Shown piece after piece: positions 35,290-46,967 of a stretch of DNA of 64,000 bases. The translations under genes and the position numbers were made by a program. Under the pieces are notes generated by a model. The model made no database searches, was not told where the DNA came from, and saw only the letters and a program-made list of their open reading frames with translations. This stretch comes from Mixophyes australis (lineage: Eukaryota > Chordata > Amphibia > Anura > Limnodynastidae). The stretch is from positions 82,694,757 through 82,758,756 of the forward strand of contig JAVHZZ010000010.1 of the NCBI GenBank assembly GCA_036250195.1, in the 5' to 3' direction. Each line of letters opens with the position of its first letter. The first letter of the stretch is position 1.

Positions 35290-37567
35290 TCCTTAAAGTG
35301 TTAGCAGACAGTGTATACTGCCTTCCAGTACTTCCTTGGATAGTGGGCTCTTCCGTTACACAGAGGACGTGAATAAAAGGAACAAAACATTTATCTCTTG
35401 AAGGTCAGGACAACAGATTAGTTGATTGGTTTTGTTTTATGAAGTGTACCAGCACAGCTTGTTCCTCCTCATTACATTGAATAATATACCCAATGTACCA
35501 GATGTTATCATACACTGCTGCTATGTATATTCCAGGTTGCAGATCACTTTTTTCAACATTTTTTGTGACTGTGGTCGTAGTGACACTTATACCACTTTCA
35601 TACTGCCGCCCCGGCAATATCCCGGGTAGTTAACCCGGGATATTGCCGGGGCACAGGGCAGTAAAGATAACAAGATTCCCGGGTCGGGCGGGTTCATACT
35701 GCACTTGCCCGACCCGGGTTTTAGAAAAAAAAAGTGTTAAAAGAGATTTTAATTTAAAAAAAATACATAAGAAATGTTTACTTAACTTATTTTCAGCCAG
35801 CGGTGTCTCCGGTGCGTTGCCGGCTGTCAGGGGGACCTCTGGGTACTAAAATGATGTAATTTCTAGTCCATTAGAAATGACGTCATTTTAATACCCAGAG
35901 GTCCCCCTGACAGCCTGCAACGCACCGGAGACACTGCTGGCTTAAATTAATAAGTAAACATTTCTTATGTATTTTTTATTAATTAAAATCTTTATTTTTT
36001 ACTTAACAATTTTTTTTTTTTACAGTATGAATGGTGAGACCCGGGAATTACACGGGTTGCACCATTCATACTGCAGGCTAGCGGGGTCCAACACGGGAAT
36101 TACCCCTCGCAAAATCCCGGGTCTAAGTCCCGGGATTTTAGACCCGGGATTTTGTGGTTGGACTATTCATACTGCACCAAGACCCGGGTTTTTCAGCGTG
36201 CCTCTGCAAAAACTGGTGCAGTATGAATGGGGTATAACTCTGGTTGCTGCTGTCTTTATGTCATATGATGACAATCGATATATATGTTTAGCTCATCATT
36301 ACTAATAGGCCGAAATCTGTGATGAGAACGTGTTCCTGCCACAGTCTTTGCTGTTTCTAGACGGGTATGCAGCTTGGTTTTGCAGTCTTGTATTTCGTTT
36401 GGTGACACGTAAAAAAACTTTATGCCATGTACATTTTCATTTGCCCAGCTATACAGGTCCAAAGGTATCAAGGTGTGATGGGTTTCCACTGCGTGCAGAT
36501 TGGTGCGTGTGGCTAGACGTTTAACTGTCCCTCCAATGCCGTCACATGGACTCTTACCATGAGATGTGGCAAAAAAAATTCCATTCTTCTTGATTGTTGA
36601 AGTCATCCTTATGGAAACATAAGTTCAAAACGTTTTTGCAGTTCTTGTACTGTGCACTAGCACCGTCACTAAAGTAGCAAACATACTCCAATTTTGGTAA
36701 TAGTTTTGCTAAGTGTTTCATAACTACTGAATGAAGGCATGCACAGTTATGGCTACATGGTTACGGGTATCGCTAATAACGCACAGGCTCACACAGTTTA
36801 AAGTGTCACAATCATCTTGCCTAAAATATACAACAAATGGGTGGAGTGTTGCTTCTGAAGTGTCCCAGTGGAATCCTTGAATTGCATCTTGACACACGAA
36901 TGAATAATTTTCTGCAAAATCTAGTAATACAATAGCTTCAGTTTCTAAGCGAATGGTTTACTTCAGCTGGTGTAGGTATTCAGCCTGCGACTTTGCTGTG
37001 TACAGATGGGACGTTACCTCATCAACACTACAAATAACTTCACGGAATTGTTCCACATTACTAGTGATTGTAACCAATTTAGTTCGGTCAGTGTGGACCC
37101 ACTGCTTATAAACAATTGTGTCCTCATCATCCATGTTCATGAAGTTTTTCAACTGTTTTCTGAAGTGCTTCCAGACCTGGGCATTTGTCAAATCGATAAA
37201 GCATACAAGTTTTTGAGACTGAAGAACAAACAACAATTTTAGTTAGGTCTTTGTAGTCCATCTTTAAGTTTTGGTGAATTTCGCAAACACACACAGAATG
37301 CATACCTCTTGCCGCAACACTGACACACCACGTAGGTTGTAAGGAACAAAACATAGACAATCCAACTTGAATGTATGGAAAACGGTCTTTGAAAGCAAGA
37401 TAAAGCTTTTTCAAGTTTAATAGGAGTAGCCTTTTCTGTTTGTAAATCTTTTCACAACTTTTACAACTGGAACTTTTACAGAAACAAACTCTTTCCAGGG
37501 CACATGCAATATTTTTCAGGTTCTGCCAGTTGTTAAAGTAATACCGGTAATTTAATTTCTTCAGCAA
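35290..37567 (-). pseudogene. Transposase-like gene, central and C-terminal part
   Basis: On the minus strand three frames join up. 37567-37127 contains 'KRLLLLNLKKLYLAFKDRFP', 'FCSLQPTWC' and 'MHSVCVCEIHQNLKM'. 37236-36958 has 'WKHFRKQLKNF'. 36606-36256 has 'GIFFATSHGKSPCDGIGGTV', 'KRLATRTNL', 'KFFYVS' and 'AKTVAGTRSHHRFRP'. After a MITE (35592-36232) it resumes at about 35570-35290 with 'GIYIAAVYDNIWYIGYII', 'VLVHFIKQNQ' and 'STGRQYTLSANTLRKI'. I recognise the series (H-S-V-C-V-C...H-Q-N; A-T-S-H-G-K...C-D-G-x-G-G; G-R-x-Y-x-L-S) as a recurrent, unnamed transposon ORF of cnidarians, insects, fish and amphibians. Frameshifts make this copy inactive. Whether it is the transposase itself or an accessory protein is not known to me. 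Confidence 0.75.
35592..36232. mobile_element. Hairpin-rich MITE inside the transposase-like gene
   Basis: Inverted ends CCACTTTCATACTGC (35592) and GCAGTATGAATGGGG (ending 36232) are flanked by TATA on both sides (35588-35591, 36233-36236). The interior is full of CCCGGG-centred palindromes. It includes a 146-bp inverted repeat at 35796-35941 whose arms share 'cagaggtccccctgacagcc' and 'gcgttgc' with complements. Confidence 0.8.
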
Positions 37568-37571
37568 AAGA

Positions 37572-38033
37572 AACTTTAAGAATAAAATTATATCATTGTT
37601 TATTTACAAAAGAAAAGCTTGCGCTGTGATAATATCACTCTCATTTTCAGTCTCTGAAAACTCTGGTCTTCCACACCAGACAGTTACTTTTAGTACCAGC
37701 AAAAGTAGATTGTACTAAAATTTACAAATGTCATATTACAATTGGCTGAGAAAGTATATAGGCGTATCTTGATCCTTTTGGCTCCCCTGGATTCAATGGA
37801 GACTTTGGAGAAGTTCGTGCAAGTCTTTGTTCATCAACTCTGATTAGAAACATCTGTTCTTTGATTTAACTCCTTCATTCCTGTTCATATCCTTCTCATC
37901 AGCTCACATGCAAGGATCCATAATACGTAATAAAACCACATCAAATATAAATGATATTCTAAAATAAGATAAAACAATGTAAATATTTTCATGTTAATAA
38001 CTTGGCTTCATCCAAAATAAAACCTCTTTGACA
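37572..38033 (-). repeat. 3' LTR of the ERV (probable)
   Basis: It begins TGTCAAAG immediately after a purine tract (AAATGGGGGAC), the classical 3' LTR boundary. A TATA-like 'tatatac' at about 37755 and AATAAA near 37605 fit U3/R. The far boundary is set only by resumption of the transposase-like frame. Confidence 0.65.
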
Positions 38034-38044
38034 GTCCCCCATTT
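38034..38044 (-). other. Polypurine tract
   Basis: AAATGGGGGAC directly precedes the LTR start and would prime plus-strand DNA synthesis. Confidence 0.7.
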
Positions 38045-38061
38045 GATAGTTCTCTAAACTA

Positions 38062-38262
38062 TCACACAATATTATGATTATGAGGTTTAATTTGTTCATA
38101 CAGTTCTATAATTTCTTCCCCTGTATTATTCACTCTCTTAATTTTTTTACTCAATGATTTCTTACAAAATTTCAACAGTAGTGGTATACATTGTAATACA
38201 AAACAGATAACTAACAATATTCCTAATATAAAGAGAAGAAATCTTCCTAATGAATGCATCAA
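38062..38262 (-). pseudogene. ERV env, transmembrane-subunit C-terminus
   Basis: An open stretch with a strongly hydrophobic membrane span of about 22 residues, followed by a Lys-rich cytoplasmic tail, ends 18 bp before the polypurine tract. That is the position expected for Env TM. Upstream sequence to about 39900 is eroded and includes an open piece at 39403-39101 of uncertain homology. Not functional. Confidence 0.6.
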
Positions 38263-39947
38263 CGATTGAAACCATGTACCAAAACTTAAAAAATTATTAT
38301 TATATATTGTTTTTAATCTAAGAAAGAAATCCTTGTATCTACTGCAGATAATGTCATATTATATATCTTTTCAAAATCTCTCTTTACTTTTACTACTTCA
38401 TCCATATAATTATCTTCTCTAGATTATGTTTCATTTGTCAAAAAAAATACAACTTTATGTTTCATACTTCATCTATAATGTTACACAATAACCTCTAGTT
38501 TGTGCGGTAAAATAATTTAAGACCAATCTATGTTCTATTAACTATATTTTGAAAACTTGAAGTTCTTTTGCAACATTACAAAAGGTTTCATCATACACAT
38601 TTGATATTTTATCAATCAATGTAGCTAAACTTTAGATAAAAACCAATTTATATTTCTGTGTGCAGTGCCTATAACTTTAATTGTAATTCATACTTGTACA
38701 GCAGTTGTTTCACTAATAAGTTGTGATATTGGTTGTTATTTACTCTTTTCATCACTTCTTTCCTTTCTTTTTATAGTTAATTATCTAGTAAATACTTTTT
38801 CGATACAATTTCCTTTAAATCATTTTGTGTAAATGCATTAACAACTGGAATCACCTAACCTAGATAACATATTCTACCTTAATTCAATGGTATACACTTA
38901 TATGCCTTACTTCCACATTTGTAATATATTATCTAATAAAATACATGGTATTGCTACATGTAATATATCTATGTATACAATATCTACAAACTTTCCGTAC
39001 TTGTTTTTCTCTAACTGCTCTTTACAATCACCATCTTGTAACATTATAATATTGTATTTTCATGCTACTGTTCCCAAAAAATCTATTTGATCCAACATAT
39101 CTAAATTTTAGATTTATTTTTAAATGCAGGACTTTTCCCAATTTTTTCTAGATGTTCATTTCTCTCATCTATAGGTCTATTAGTAAAACATATACATATA
39201 ACACTTTCAGTCAATACATGTGGTAACAATTTTAAGTAAAGAGGTCGTATTTCATTATATTTCCCAGCAACTGGTCTTCCCTCTGGCAAATTAAGCAACT
39301 CTGTAAGGTATTTACAACAATTCAACATATTGGTGTCCATGTAGTGTATGTGTACATATCCAATAATTAGTTTAATTGCTCGTCCTATCATACTATTATA
39401 CATATTTTCAGGAGGTTATTACAATATTGACATATACATATTTCAGTTGGAAGTCTCTCATTACAATCTTCAGGTTCATCTCCAATTACTTATCTTTTAA
39501 TTCTACCTTATATGTGTCATTATTGTATGTGTTATTAGTTATGAGTAGAATAAATGATGAAGACAGTTCTGATTCTCTATTGTTTTATGACTATATGCCC
39601 CCATTTCCTCAAAACCACTACCGGATCTTACCATCAGGTCCTCATAACCAAATGTCCATAAAATATATTATAAGGTATAACAATAAAAATAAATCATGCC
39701 TATAGCGGTGACAACAATAATAAGGATATTCTCCTTTGACTTCTGGGTCAGATTCTTCTTCCCGAACCCCATCTTTGCCCAAGTCCTGAAACAAACTTGT
39801 TATATATGGTTCCAAAACTTTATTAGTCTCTGCGTCTTTTCAGGTCACTGTCGGATCGACTACCTTCTTGCATTGGGATATGTGAATCCAAGTATCTAGC
39901 TCAGCAACTTTAAATACTGTGGTTATTCCCATCGATCTGTCAAATCA

Positions 39948-40705
39948 CTAGAACATTAAAGATTTCTGACCATAACATTTTCCTGGTTGTATATACTGAC
40001 AGTTCTCAATAGGCATTTGTAGTACAATCAGTTTCAAAGTCTCTTGTTGCTTTTGTAACTGCTTACTCATCTCATTCAGGTACTTAACAGTTACATCTTG
40101 AATGCATTTTAAAAGTCTTTTGCGGGCTGATAATAATATTGAGTTGTCTTCCGAACAAAATCTCATATGGTGAAAAAAATTGAATGGAAGTCTGGGAGTG
40201 GTTCTGATACTATAAAATATTAGAGATAATACCTCTAATCCAATCATCCCTGTATTCTTCATCACTGTACTCAGTGTATTTTATATACCATTAAATCGTT
40301 TCAGCAACTTATTTTTTATTCTTAGTAAAATACATTTAAAAATAAAACAAACTTAAACATTGAAATGTGTACCTCTGTCATTCTCAATCATTGGTGATAT
40401 ATCATATCTATAAACAAATTCATATACCAATTTCGTTGCTGTAAATACTGCAGTGCAACTTGCAGTGGAATCACACTTCTATCCCACTTAGGAAACATGT
40501 CTACAAACATTAGTATATACTGTAGATTATGACATTTTTTGGCGTTTGGATGAAGTCAATTTTATATTACCTGGAATAAGTCTCTGCAGGAGGGATATGT
40601 GATGACTCTAAAGATATGGCTTTACCTGGATTCTTCCCTCAGGCAAATAAAGCATGAACCAGCCTTTTTACCTACATAAGAAGAGAAGCCAGGTGCATAC
40701 CAGTA
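39948..40705 (-). pseudogene. ERV integrase region
   Basis: From about 40690 downward the eroded frames show a zinc-domain-like C-x-x-C end, a 'FVDMFPKW' block and 'IENDRGTHF', which carries a catalytic Asp of the DDE core. At 40265-39948 follows the late core block 'SIRTTPRLPF' and a C-terminal segment. Stops and shifts are frequent. A hAT MITE (40708-41091) cuts the preceding linker. Confidence 0.75.
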
Positions 40706-40707
40706 GG

Positions 40708-41091
40708 CAGGCCCGGCGCTCCCATTAGGCAAGGTTAGGCACTTGCCTAGGGCGCCGGGCTCTGGAGGGCGCCACAGAACTGGAAATTAATTTTAAAACT
40801 GTGCGGCGACCGCTGACCATACCTGTCACGGCCGCCGCACAGCATTCAGATGCATGGGGAGGGGGGGAAGAGGCTATTGCTCACCACCGCCGCCTCTCTG
40901 CTCCGTCTCATCCCCTCCACTCACTAGTGTCAGTGAGTGGAGGGGAGGAGACGGAGCAGAGAGGCGGCGGTGGTGAGACAAGGTAAGAAAAGACGGGGTG
41001 AGGGGGGAGGAGGGAGGAGGGCGCCGATTTTTGCGGGGGGGAGAGGGCGCTGATTTTGCCTAGGGCGCCATGGATGCTAGCACCGGCCCTG
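40708..41091. mobile_element. hAT MITE, 384 bp, 8-bp TSD
   Basis: The ends CAGGCCCGGCGCTCCCAT and ATGCTAGCACCGGCCCTG are inverted with a few mismatches. The 8-bp direct repeat ccagtagg is exact (40700-40707, 41092-41099). The interior has a GC-rich hairpin (about 40885-40975) centred on 'cactcactagtgtcagtgagtg'. It interrupts ERV pol. Confidence 0.93.
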
Positions 41092-41099
41092 CCAGTAGG

Positions 41100-41500
41100 C
41101 CTCAAGTCCACACATACCATCCTTGTCTAAATGAGTCAGACCATAGGTTTCTTCTGCCAATGCTGGTAGGTAAGCCTTTGGGGCCACTGATCTATCTTTA
41201 CCATCTTTCCATGTACCATTGGTATCTTGTACACATCCCTTCAACTTCCAGAGGGCCAATTCCTAAATGATGATGATGATTACGTAATGCAATTGATCAG
41301 TATTACTTGTGTGATCTTAACACTTAATCACTACCTGCAATGACATCTGAATAGCATCTAGCATCTTCTTCACATGTTGAAAATGTGCTATCGAAGTACC
41401 TACTACAGTTAGACAATCTCTAAACCACCACAATGCACCAAATATATATCTACTATCTGTGTAGATGTTTAATACTTTTGCCTTGCACCAACTCACACTC
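41100..41500 (-). pseudogene. ERV RNase H and tether
   Basis: The minus strand at about 41480-41330 reads 'VLNIYTDSRYIFGALWWF', the conserved T-D-S-R-Y block of retroviral RNase H. It is followed toward 41100 by the linker into integrase. Degenerate. Confidence 0.75.
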
Positions 41501-42149
41501 TGTTGTGAGTGCTACTTGCATATCTTATACATAAGTTTCCAATCTCATTTTATCTATAACTACCATCTGTATAAAAAAAATTATACCTACTCCTAGTAAG
41601 TGTGTATCCTCAATGTCAGATCTAGCAGTAAAGGTTCTAGTCCAAAAGTTCCATACAGTCATAAATAGTCATTAATTCATCAAAAATTTCATATACTTAT
41701 CAGTACTCTCATCCACCCTCTGTGCATTCCTATGCACACTAATTAAGAACATAACAGTATTAAAGATATTACACCAACAAATGGTAAGATAAAGAAGAGC
41801 CATAAGATCTCATTTACAATTTACGAATCTGGCAGCGAAGAGTTGTCATGTTTGTGCAAAATTCATCAAGAGCAAAACAGGATACAGTATGAAAAGTGAT
41901 AATTTCTGGCTAGTACTAGATATTTTACTTTATCTATGAACAATGCTACAGTTGCAACTACTTTTAAACAGATTGACAATGAATGAGCATCTATGTCTAA
42001 ATTCATCACTATAATAAACAATAGGTCTTTGATAGTTTCCATGTAAACTCCGGCTACACACCCCTAGAAAGATGCGCACTTGTGATATATTTAGCGACTA
42101 GTGCATATGCAGAATAACTTGCACTCTTTCTGAGGAAAGATGTGTAAGT

Positions 42150-42290
42150 CCTTGGGTCAAGCAATAACCCAAATACTTAATCTGAACTGGCAAAATTGCA
42201 GTTTATTTCTGGAAACCATGTAGCCATGTTGATATAGGAATATTAACAGCTAACAATAGTGTCTAGAAAGACTGTAAAAAAACAAAAAAC
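42150..42290 (-). pseudogene. ERV reverse transcriptase, downstream half
   Basis: A 'KYLGYCLTQGLTHLSSERV' block, the Y-L-G...G...L-S-x-x-R pattern after the RT palm, lies at about 42195-42130. It continues the RT reading interrupted by the solo LTR at 42296. Confidence 0.7.
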
Positions 42291-42295
42291 AAAAG

Positions 42296-43435
42296 TGTCA
42301 CTCACCGGACCGTGAGTGCCTCTGCTCTTGTGCGTGGTTCTCTCTCCTTCCTGCCGGCGCCTGTCCTGAGCCGCGGCCGTCCGCCATCTTGATAGGACTG
42401 CGCATGTGCAGGATCCCTGAACTCTTATGACCTTGCTTTTAACTTAATTGGTGGATCATTCACCTCTCCCTATTTAAGGCACCTGTGGCCTTTGTATCGT
42501 TGCCTGATCTTGATTCTCACTCCCTGTGAGTCTCTAAAGGTTTTCCCTGTGTCCTGCTCGTGTCTTCAGTTTCCTGCTGGATTACCTGCTCTGCTCATCG
42601 GCGGTTCCCATACCCGCTACAGCCTCCCAGCTCTCCTGCTGTGTCTGCACCGGGACAAGCCTCTCTACTCAGCGGCGGTATGCATACTTGTTATTGACTA
42701 TTAACTGTTATCCTGCATATCTGCCTTGGACAAGTTTCTCTTCTCAGCAGCGGTATACATACCCGCTATAGACTATTAGCTGTTATCCTGCATATCTGCT
42801 TTGGACAAGCCTCTCTACTCAGCAGCGGTATACATACCCGCTATAGACTATTAGCTGTTACCCTGCATATCTGTTTGGACAAGCTTCTCTGCTCTCCATC
42901 TGTATACATACAGCCATAGACTATTACCATTACTCTACTTATCCGCACCTGGACAAGTCCTCACCTTCTCGCAGTGGTACAACTTGCTATCCGCAGACCA
43001 CTGACTTCCCCGCTACCTACCTGCACCTGGACAAGTCTTCCCATCACAGCACTGGTACAACTTGCTATCCGCAGACCACTGACTCTTCCGCTACCTACCT
43101 GCACCTGGACAAGTCTTCTCATCACAGCAGTGGTACAACTTGCTATCCGCAGACCACTGACCCTTCCGTTACCTTCCTTCACCTATTCACGTCCGCCCGG
43201 CTCTTCTTGGTTGATACCTGCCTCTGCACTATAGTTGCAAGTCGCTGAATTTCCTACCATTATAGCTGCGAGTCGCTGACTCCTATCTACTAAATTGACA
43301 TTCTCTCTCCACCTGCTGTTGTATAACGTTCCTACTATTCACCCTACTGCCCAGAGGATCGCTGTCTAAACCCCGCCCCTCTGGTAAGCATTATCATCTG
43401 GTGAATCCTGGGTAGAACTCCTAGTGCCCGTGACA
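42296..43435 (+). mobile_element. Solo LTR, 1140 bp, 5-bp TSD
   Basis: It starts TGTCAC and ends GTGACA. The 5-bp direct repeat aaaag is exact (42291-42295, 43436-43440). It contains 'tatttaag' at about 42471 and, downstream, two sets of internal tandem repeats: a unit of about 75 bp around 42640-42890, and a unit of about 63 bp with 'gtggtacaacttgctatccg' three times at 42975-43150. It inserted within ERV reverse transcriptase just after its catalytic motif. Confidence 0.92.
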
Positions 43436-44700
43436 AAAAGTAAGTTATTAACATATAAGATAAATACAAAATCACAGTGTGATATAAAAGTCTCAGAAGA
43501 ATCAGACAATAAAATTAATAGTTCAACATCTAAAGTTCTCTGCTTTTGATCAGAAATCTGCACATGTGTTTTTTTTTTCTTCAAAGCCCATGGCCCCCCT
43601 TCTCTTATGCTGGACACAAAGGAACTTTCCACTAGGAGTGAAAGGTGTGGGCGATGGGTCTGTGTTTCTCTGTCCTAACAAAAAAACAATGATAGGGATA
43701 ATTCTTGTCGACATGTAAAATAGTTACCAGACATTTTTAGGTGTGGTTCACAATCACATTGAATATTTTAAAATTATTGGGCTATTAATTCTCTGTTTGT
43801 CTAAAGGATTTTAATTGAACAGTCAATGATGTATATTTTAAATCTTCCTTTTTTTTACTAATATTAATATATATCACGATCAATGATCAACTCTAATTTT
43901 CACAAATTCTTACTCCTACACTCTAGGGTTGCAATCTGAAGAATGCTTCTCAAAGTTTCTGCTAACACTTCAGCTCCACACTTTAATAGACATATATCTA
44001 ATGCTCTGCTATGTCAACATATACATACATATACACATATAATGTGACATTTTAGCCACATCTTATGCATAATAATCCTTAAAAGATTTACTATTCTTTA
44101 GCTTAATCATGAAAAGTTTATATTAATAAACTCACAGGAGAAAGTACATAATTAGCAACACAATGATATTAAATATTAGTATGATCAAAAATGTCATTCA
44201 TGCACAGCATTTAGAATTATCACAAAATTGAAAAATGTCCCTTAGGCATGGAAATTTCCAAAACCCATAATAAATTTCTGACAACCTAACAAATATGTTT
44301 TTTACAGTTAACTATTTCTGATATACTAAAACAGCCCCTGCGCCATCTATAGATTACTTCTGGTATTGTAGCCACTTCCTATTAAACTATTTGTATTGGG
44401 ATAATTCTCAACTATTTTATTGTTATCCTGTGTCTTTTCAGACATAAATGTTTCAGAATCACCTTGATCAGATTCAGGTGACTGTAAAACACTTTTTTTT
44501 TTTATCAGTTCTTAGCCCTTTCACTCTGTTAAACAATACTTCAATATGCCAATAACTTTGTTTTCTGATTTTTCAATTTCTCAATTTCTGTTTACACATT
44601 ATCCAATTTTTTTTTATCAAAGGACCATGCACTTGGAAACTGCTTATCGCAATGATTAATCATATTCATACAGCCTTACACAAATCACTCAAAAAACACA
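43436..44700 (-). pseudogene. ERV reverse transcriptase, upstream half
   Basis: At about 43480-43440 the minus strand gives 'FVFILYVNNLLF', the position of the retroviral Y-x-D-D box with both aspartates lost. Sequence above 43640 is A/T-rich and eroded, and only weakly RT-like. Confidence 0.6.
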
Positions 44701-45780
44701 TTTTTGTTCTGTAGCCCCGCAGTTCTACAAACATATAACTTCTTTTTCTATCTAAACCTATGGACAATCTTTCTCATACTTCACTGAGGATTTATCCCCT
44801 GCAGTACATAAATCGCTTTTATTTTATATTCATATTTATTTTATTTTAAGAACTAGACTCTGCAGTACGCAAGTCCAATTTTCTCAAGTTGAATGCATCC
44901 CGCAGTGCGCAATCAATCGATAGTGGCCCCGCAGTTCCACTATCCAGAAAGTCCATTAGGCCTCACGTCTGAGAGATAGCCTCAATCTCAACACTGTATT
45001 CAGTGACTACGTAGATTTATTAACTCTTTATTTTATCTCTTAACTTCTCAACACTCATTAACACACACTCATACTCAGATAAGTAGTTCACAAAGCAGCT
45101 TCCCCTGAACTCAGGCAAATATTTTATATTGCCTACATTCCAATAACAGAAATACATATGATGTACTGTTTAGCAAAGTAGCAGACAGAAAAATGTAACA
45201 CTTTAAACTCCTACTTTTAAATTCTAAAACAGTTACTATAAACAAAAATAATAAGCTAAAAGTTCTAATTTCTGCAACACAAATTTCATTGGAAAAAAAA
45301 CACAAGATAACCAGTCTGCAATCTATGATTTATTGATACAAAGATACAAGTTTTTCTAGCTTACTGAATAAATTAATCCTAAATCATAAGCATACATTAG
45401 TCTATGGTATGCGCTGCTAATTGACTTTCTCACATATTCTTGAGGTGTTTACTTTCTCCCCCTTCTAAGGACAGATGAGTCTATTGTTCTTATCTCAAGG
45501 GAAGCTGGAGGTTTATCTCCTGTGCCTGTGCCATGTCCAACGTCATGGGCACCGCTCCCCCACTAAAAGCTAAAAATGAAGCTACTTATTGTTCTCATAT
45601 CTTGATACATAACTTCAGGAGTTCTCTATATCAGCTTAATCTCAAGGCCATGGGCTCACATCTTGTAAAACTTCATATCAGAAGAAAAATGAATAATCTC
45701 TTTTAGCAAATAATATTTCTATGTGAGTTACAAAAAATGGCTGAACAAAGGCTTTATGAGGCCTTAACAAAAAATCATAT
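44701..45780. other. 5' region of the ERV, unresolved
   Basis: The minus strand from about 45765 begins TGTTAAGGCC and has AATAAA near 45335, LTR-like features, but the sequence does not resemble the 37572-38033 LTR. 44710-44940 repeats 'ccccgcagttc' and 'gcagtacgcaagtcc' blocks of unknown meaning. No gag was recognised. Confidence 0.35.
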
Positions 45781-45975
45781 TTAACAGTTGCACACTGAGT
45801 TTCCAGGATCATTGGTTTCTGCATTAGAAACTTCAGTTCTCAGAATCAAAAGTTCTTTTTCTTCATCTGTAAAGTGGTCCCAGCTATGTAATCCAATGTT
45901 TTTTGAGTAGACGGTAATATGGCAGCCCAGATTTAAAAGACTACCAAATGTGCACTTTTCATGAGCAGCTGCCAT
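45781..45975 (-). pseudogene. Transposase-like gene, N-terminal part
   Basis: A 64-aa open frame with 'EKELLILRTEVSNAETNDPG' matches, by memory, the L-L-R-T-E-V-S...T-N-D-P block at the N-terminal side of the same unnamed transposon ORF as 35290-37567. It lies just inside the right inverted repeat, as expected for a first exon. About 100-150 residues between this and the central part are missing or intronic, and the ERV lies there. Confidence 0.6.
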
Positions 45976-46146
45976 GATTGACTATCTTTCTGCGTCTCCC
46001 TCTCTCTTTCCCTGGGAAGTTTCAGTTTCGGCCTCTCTAAAGGCAATCCCCTTCCCATCAGTTTCTGTTTGTTTCTTTTCCTGTATGGGAGTTTTATCCC
46101 ATTGCCTCAGCTTAGTTCACTTTTTTGGTATGATTTTTAACAATGT

Positions 46147-46307
46147 GTAAATTATGTATGTGGTACACCAGTAATCGGACATCAACTTCATTATTTTGTT
46201 TCTCCACTATGAAACAGAGTACCCTGCTGATTTTTTTTTATGGTAGCAATGCATACCTTTTTTAAACACCCCCCCCCCCCCCCCAAAAAAAAAAATAATG
46301 GGATCCC
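46147..46307 (-). repeat. Right terminal inverted repeat
   Basis: Complement of 35030-35190. It has expanded C/A homopolymers at 46268-46295. Confidence 0.85.
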
Positions 46308-46309
46308 TA

Positions 46310-46967
46310 GGGGCATATTCAATTCTTGGCGTTATAGCCAAAAATCTCGCGGCGCGTGCACTATTACCGTTATTACGTAATACCGTTATAGCTTTCTGAT
46401 AAATGAAAATTATTACCGCATGTCCTGCTGATTGGAGAGTTTAGCACAATTCCTGGCAAAAAGTACACAAGTCTGAACCATACAGCTAAAACCTCATCCC
46501 GGAGCCACCCGACACACTCATACCAAGATCTGTCTTTCAACGTGTTAAGCAATAGCAGCAGAAACTGTTGATTAACATAACACAGTTCACGCCCCGTTCA
46601 GCGGGGACTCCAACACCAGCACACCGGACAGCTGACGCCATGCCCAGCGCAGCAGCCTATGCATCATCTCACAGGGGTAGGTCCACCGAAAATCTGACGC
46701 CATGTCCAGCACAGTGGGTGATCCGGCGCGCTGTATGCTCTTTACTGAGGAGATCTCGTGAGAGTGAGACTCACGAGATCTCCTCAGTAAGGAGACTACA
46801 GCGCGCCGGAGAAGGGTTGCAGTGAAAGTGCTCAGCAGCACTGATCGCGCTGGGGGCGCCCCCGACCGATCAATACTGCTGCTGAGCACTTTCAAGGGCC
46901 CCCTGGATGCCATAGGCCCCTGGGCTGTAGCCCAGTTAGCCCTATGGTTAATCCGGCCCTGACAGTA
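46310..46967. mobile_element. Composite of MITE fragments with a palindrome
   Basis: 46311-46440 resembles 5855-6060. 46723-46809 is a near-perfect palindrome: arms share 'ctttactgaggagatctcgtg' minus a base, and GGCGCGC/GCGCGCC ends. The right limit ends in 'aatccggccctg', a hAT-like end at 46967, but its left partner is not visible. Confidence 0.5.

Larger units (their letters stand above)
37568..45780 (-). mobile_element. Endogenous retrovirus remnant (gamma/epsilon-like)
   Basis: Minus-strand order is reverse transcriptase (about 44600-42150), RNase H (about 41480-41330), integrase (about 40700-39950), env-like region (about 39900-38060), polypurine tract (38044-38034) and a 3' LTR (38033 downward). 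A solo LTR and a hAT MITE are nested in pol. All reading frames are broken. It sits between the N-terminal and central parts of the transposase-like gene. A 5' LTR matching the 3' one was not found by eye, and gag is not recognised, so the 5' side is deleted, very diverged or of another provirus. The boundaries are approximate. Confidence 0.75.
35030..46307 (-). mobile_element. 11.3-kb DNA transposon with long terminal inverted repeats
   Basis: The left terminus starts GGGATCCCATTGTTTGG at 35030; the right terminus is the complement, starting GGGATCCCATTATTTT from 46307. The inverted repeats stay alignable for about 150-165 bp at about 85-90% identity by eye, including the shared block 'atcagcagggtactctgttt'. 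TA flanks both ends (35028-35029 and 46308-46309), so a 2-bp TA target is likely, though only if nothing was lost at the right junction, where another repeat begins at once. The minus strand carries a split transposase-like gene (45975 down to about 35290). Superfamily not identified. Confidence 0.75.

Noticed and set aside
43366..43632. 88-codon frame read as one protein
   Set aside because: Its C-terminal residues come from the solo LTR; only the part above 43440 is ERV reverse transcriptase.
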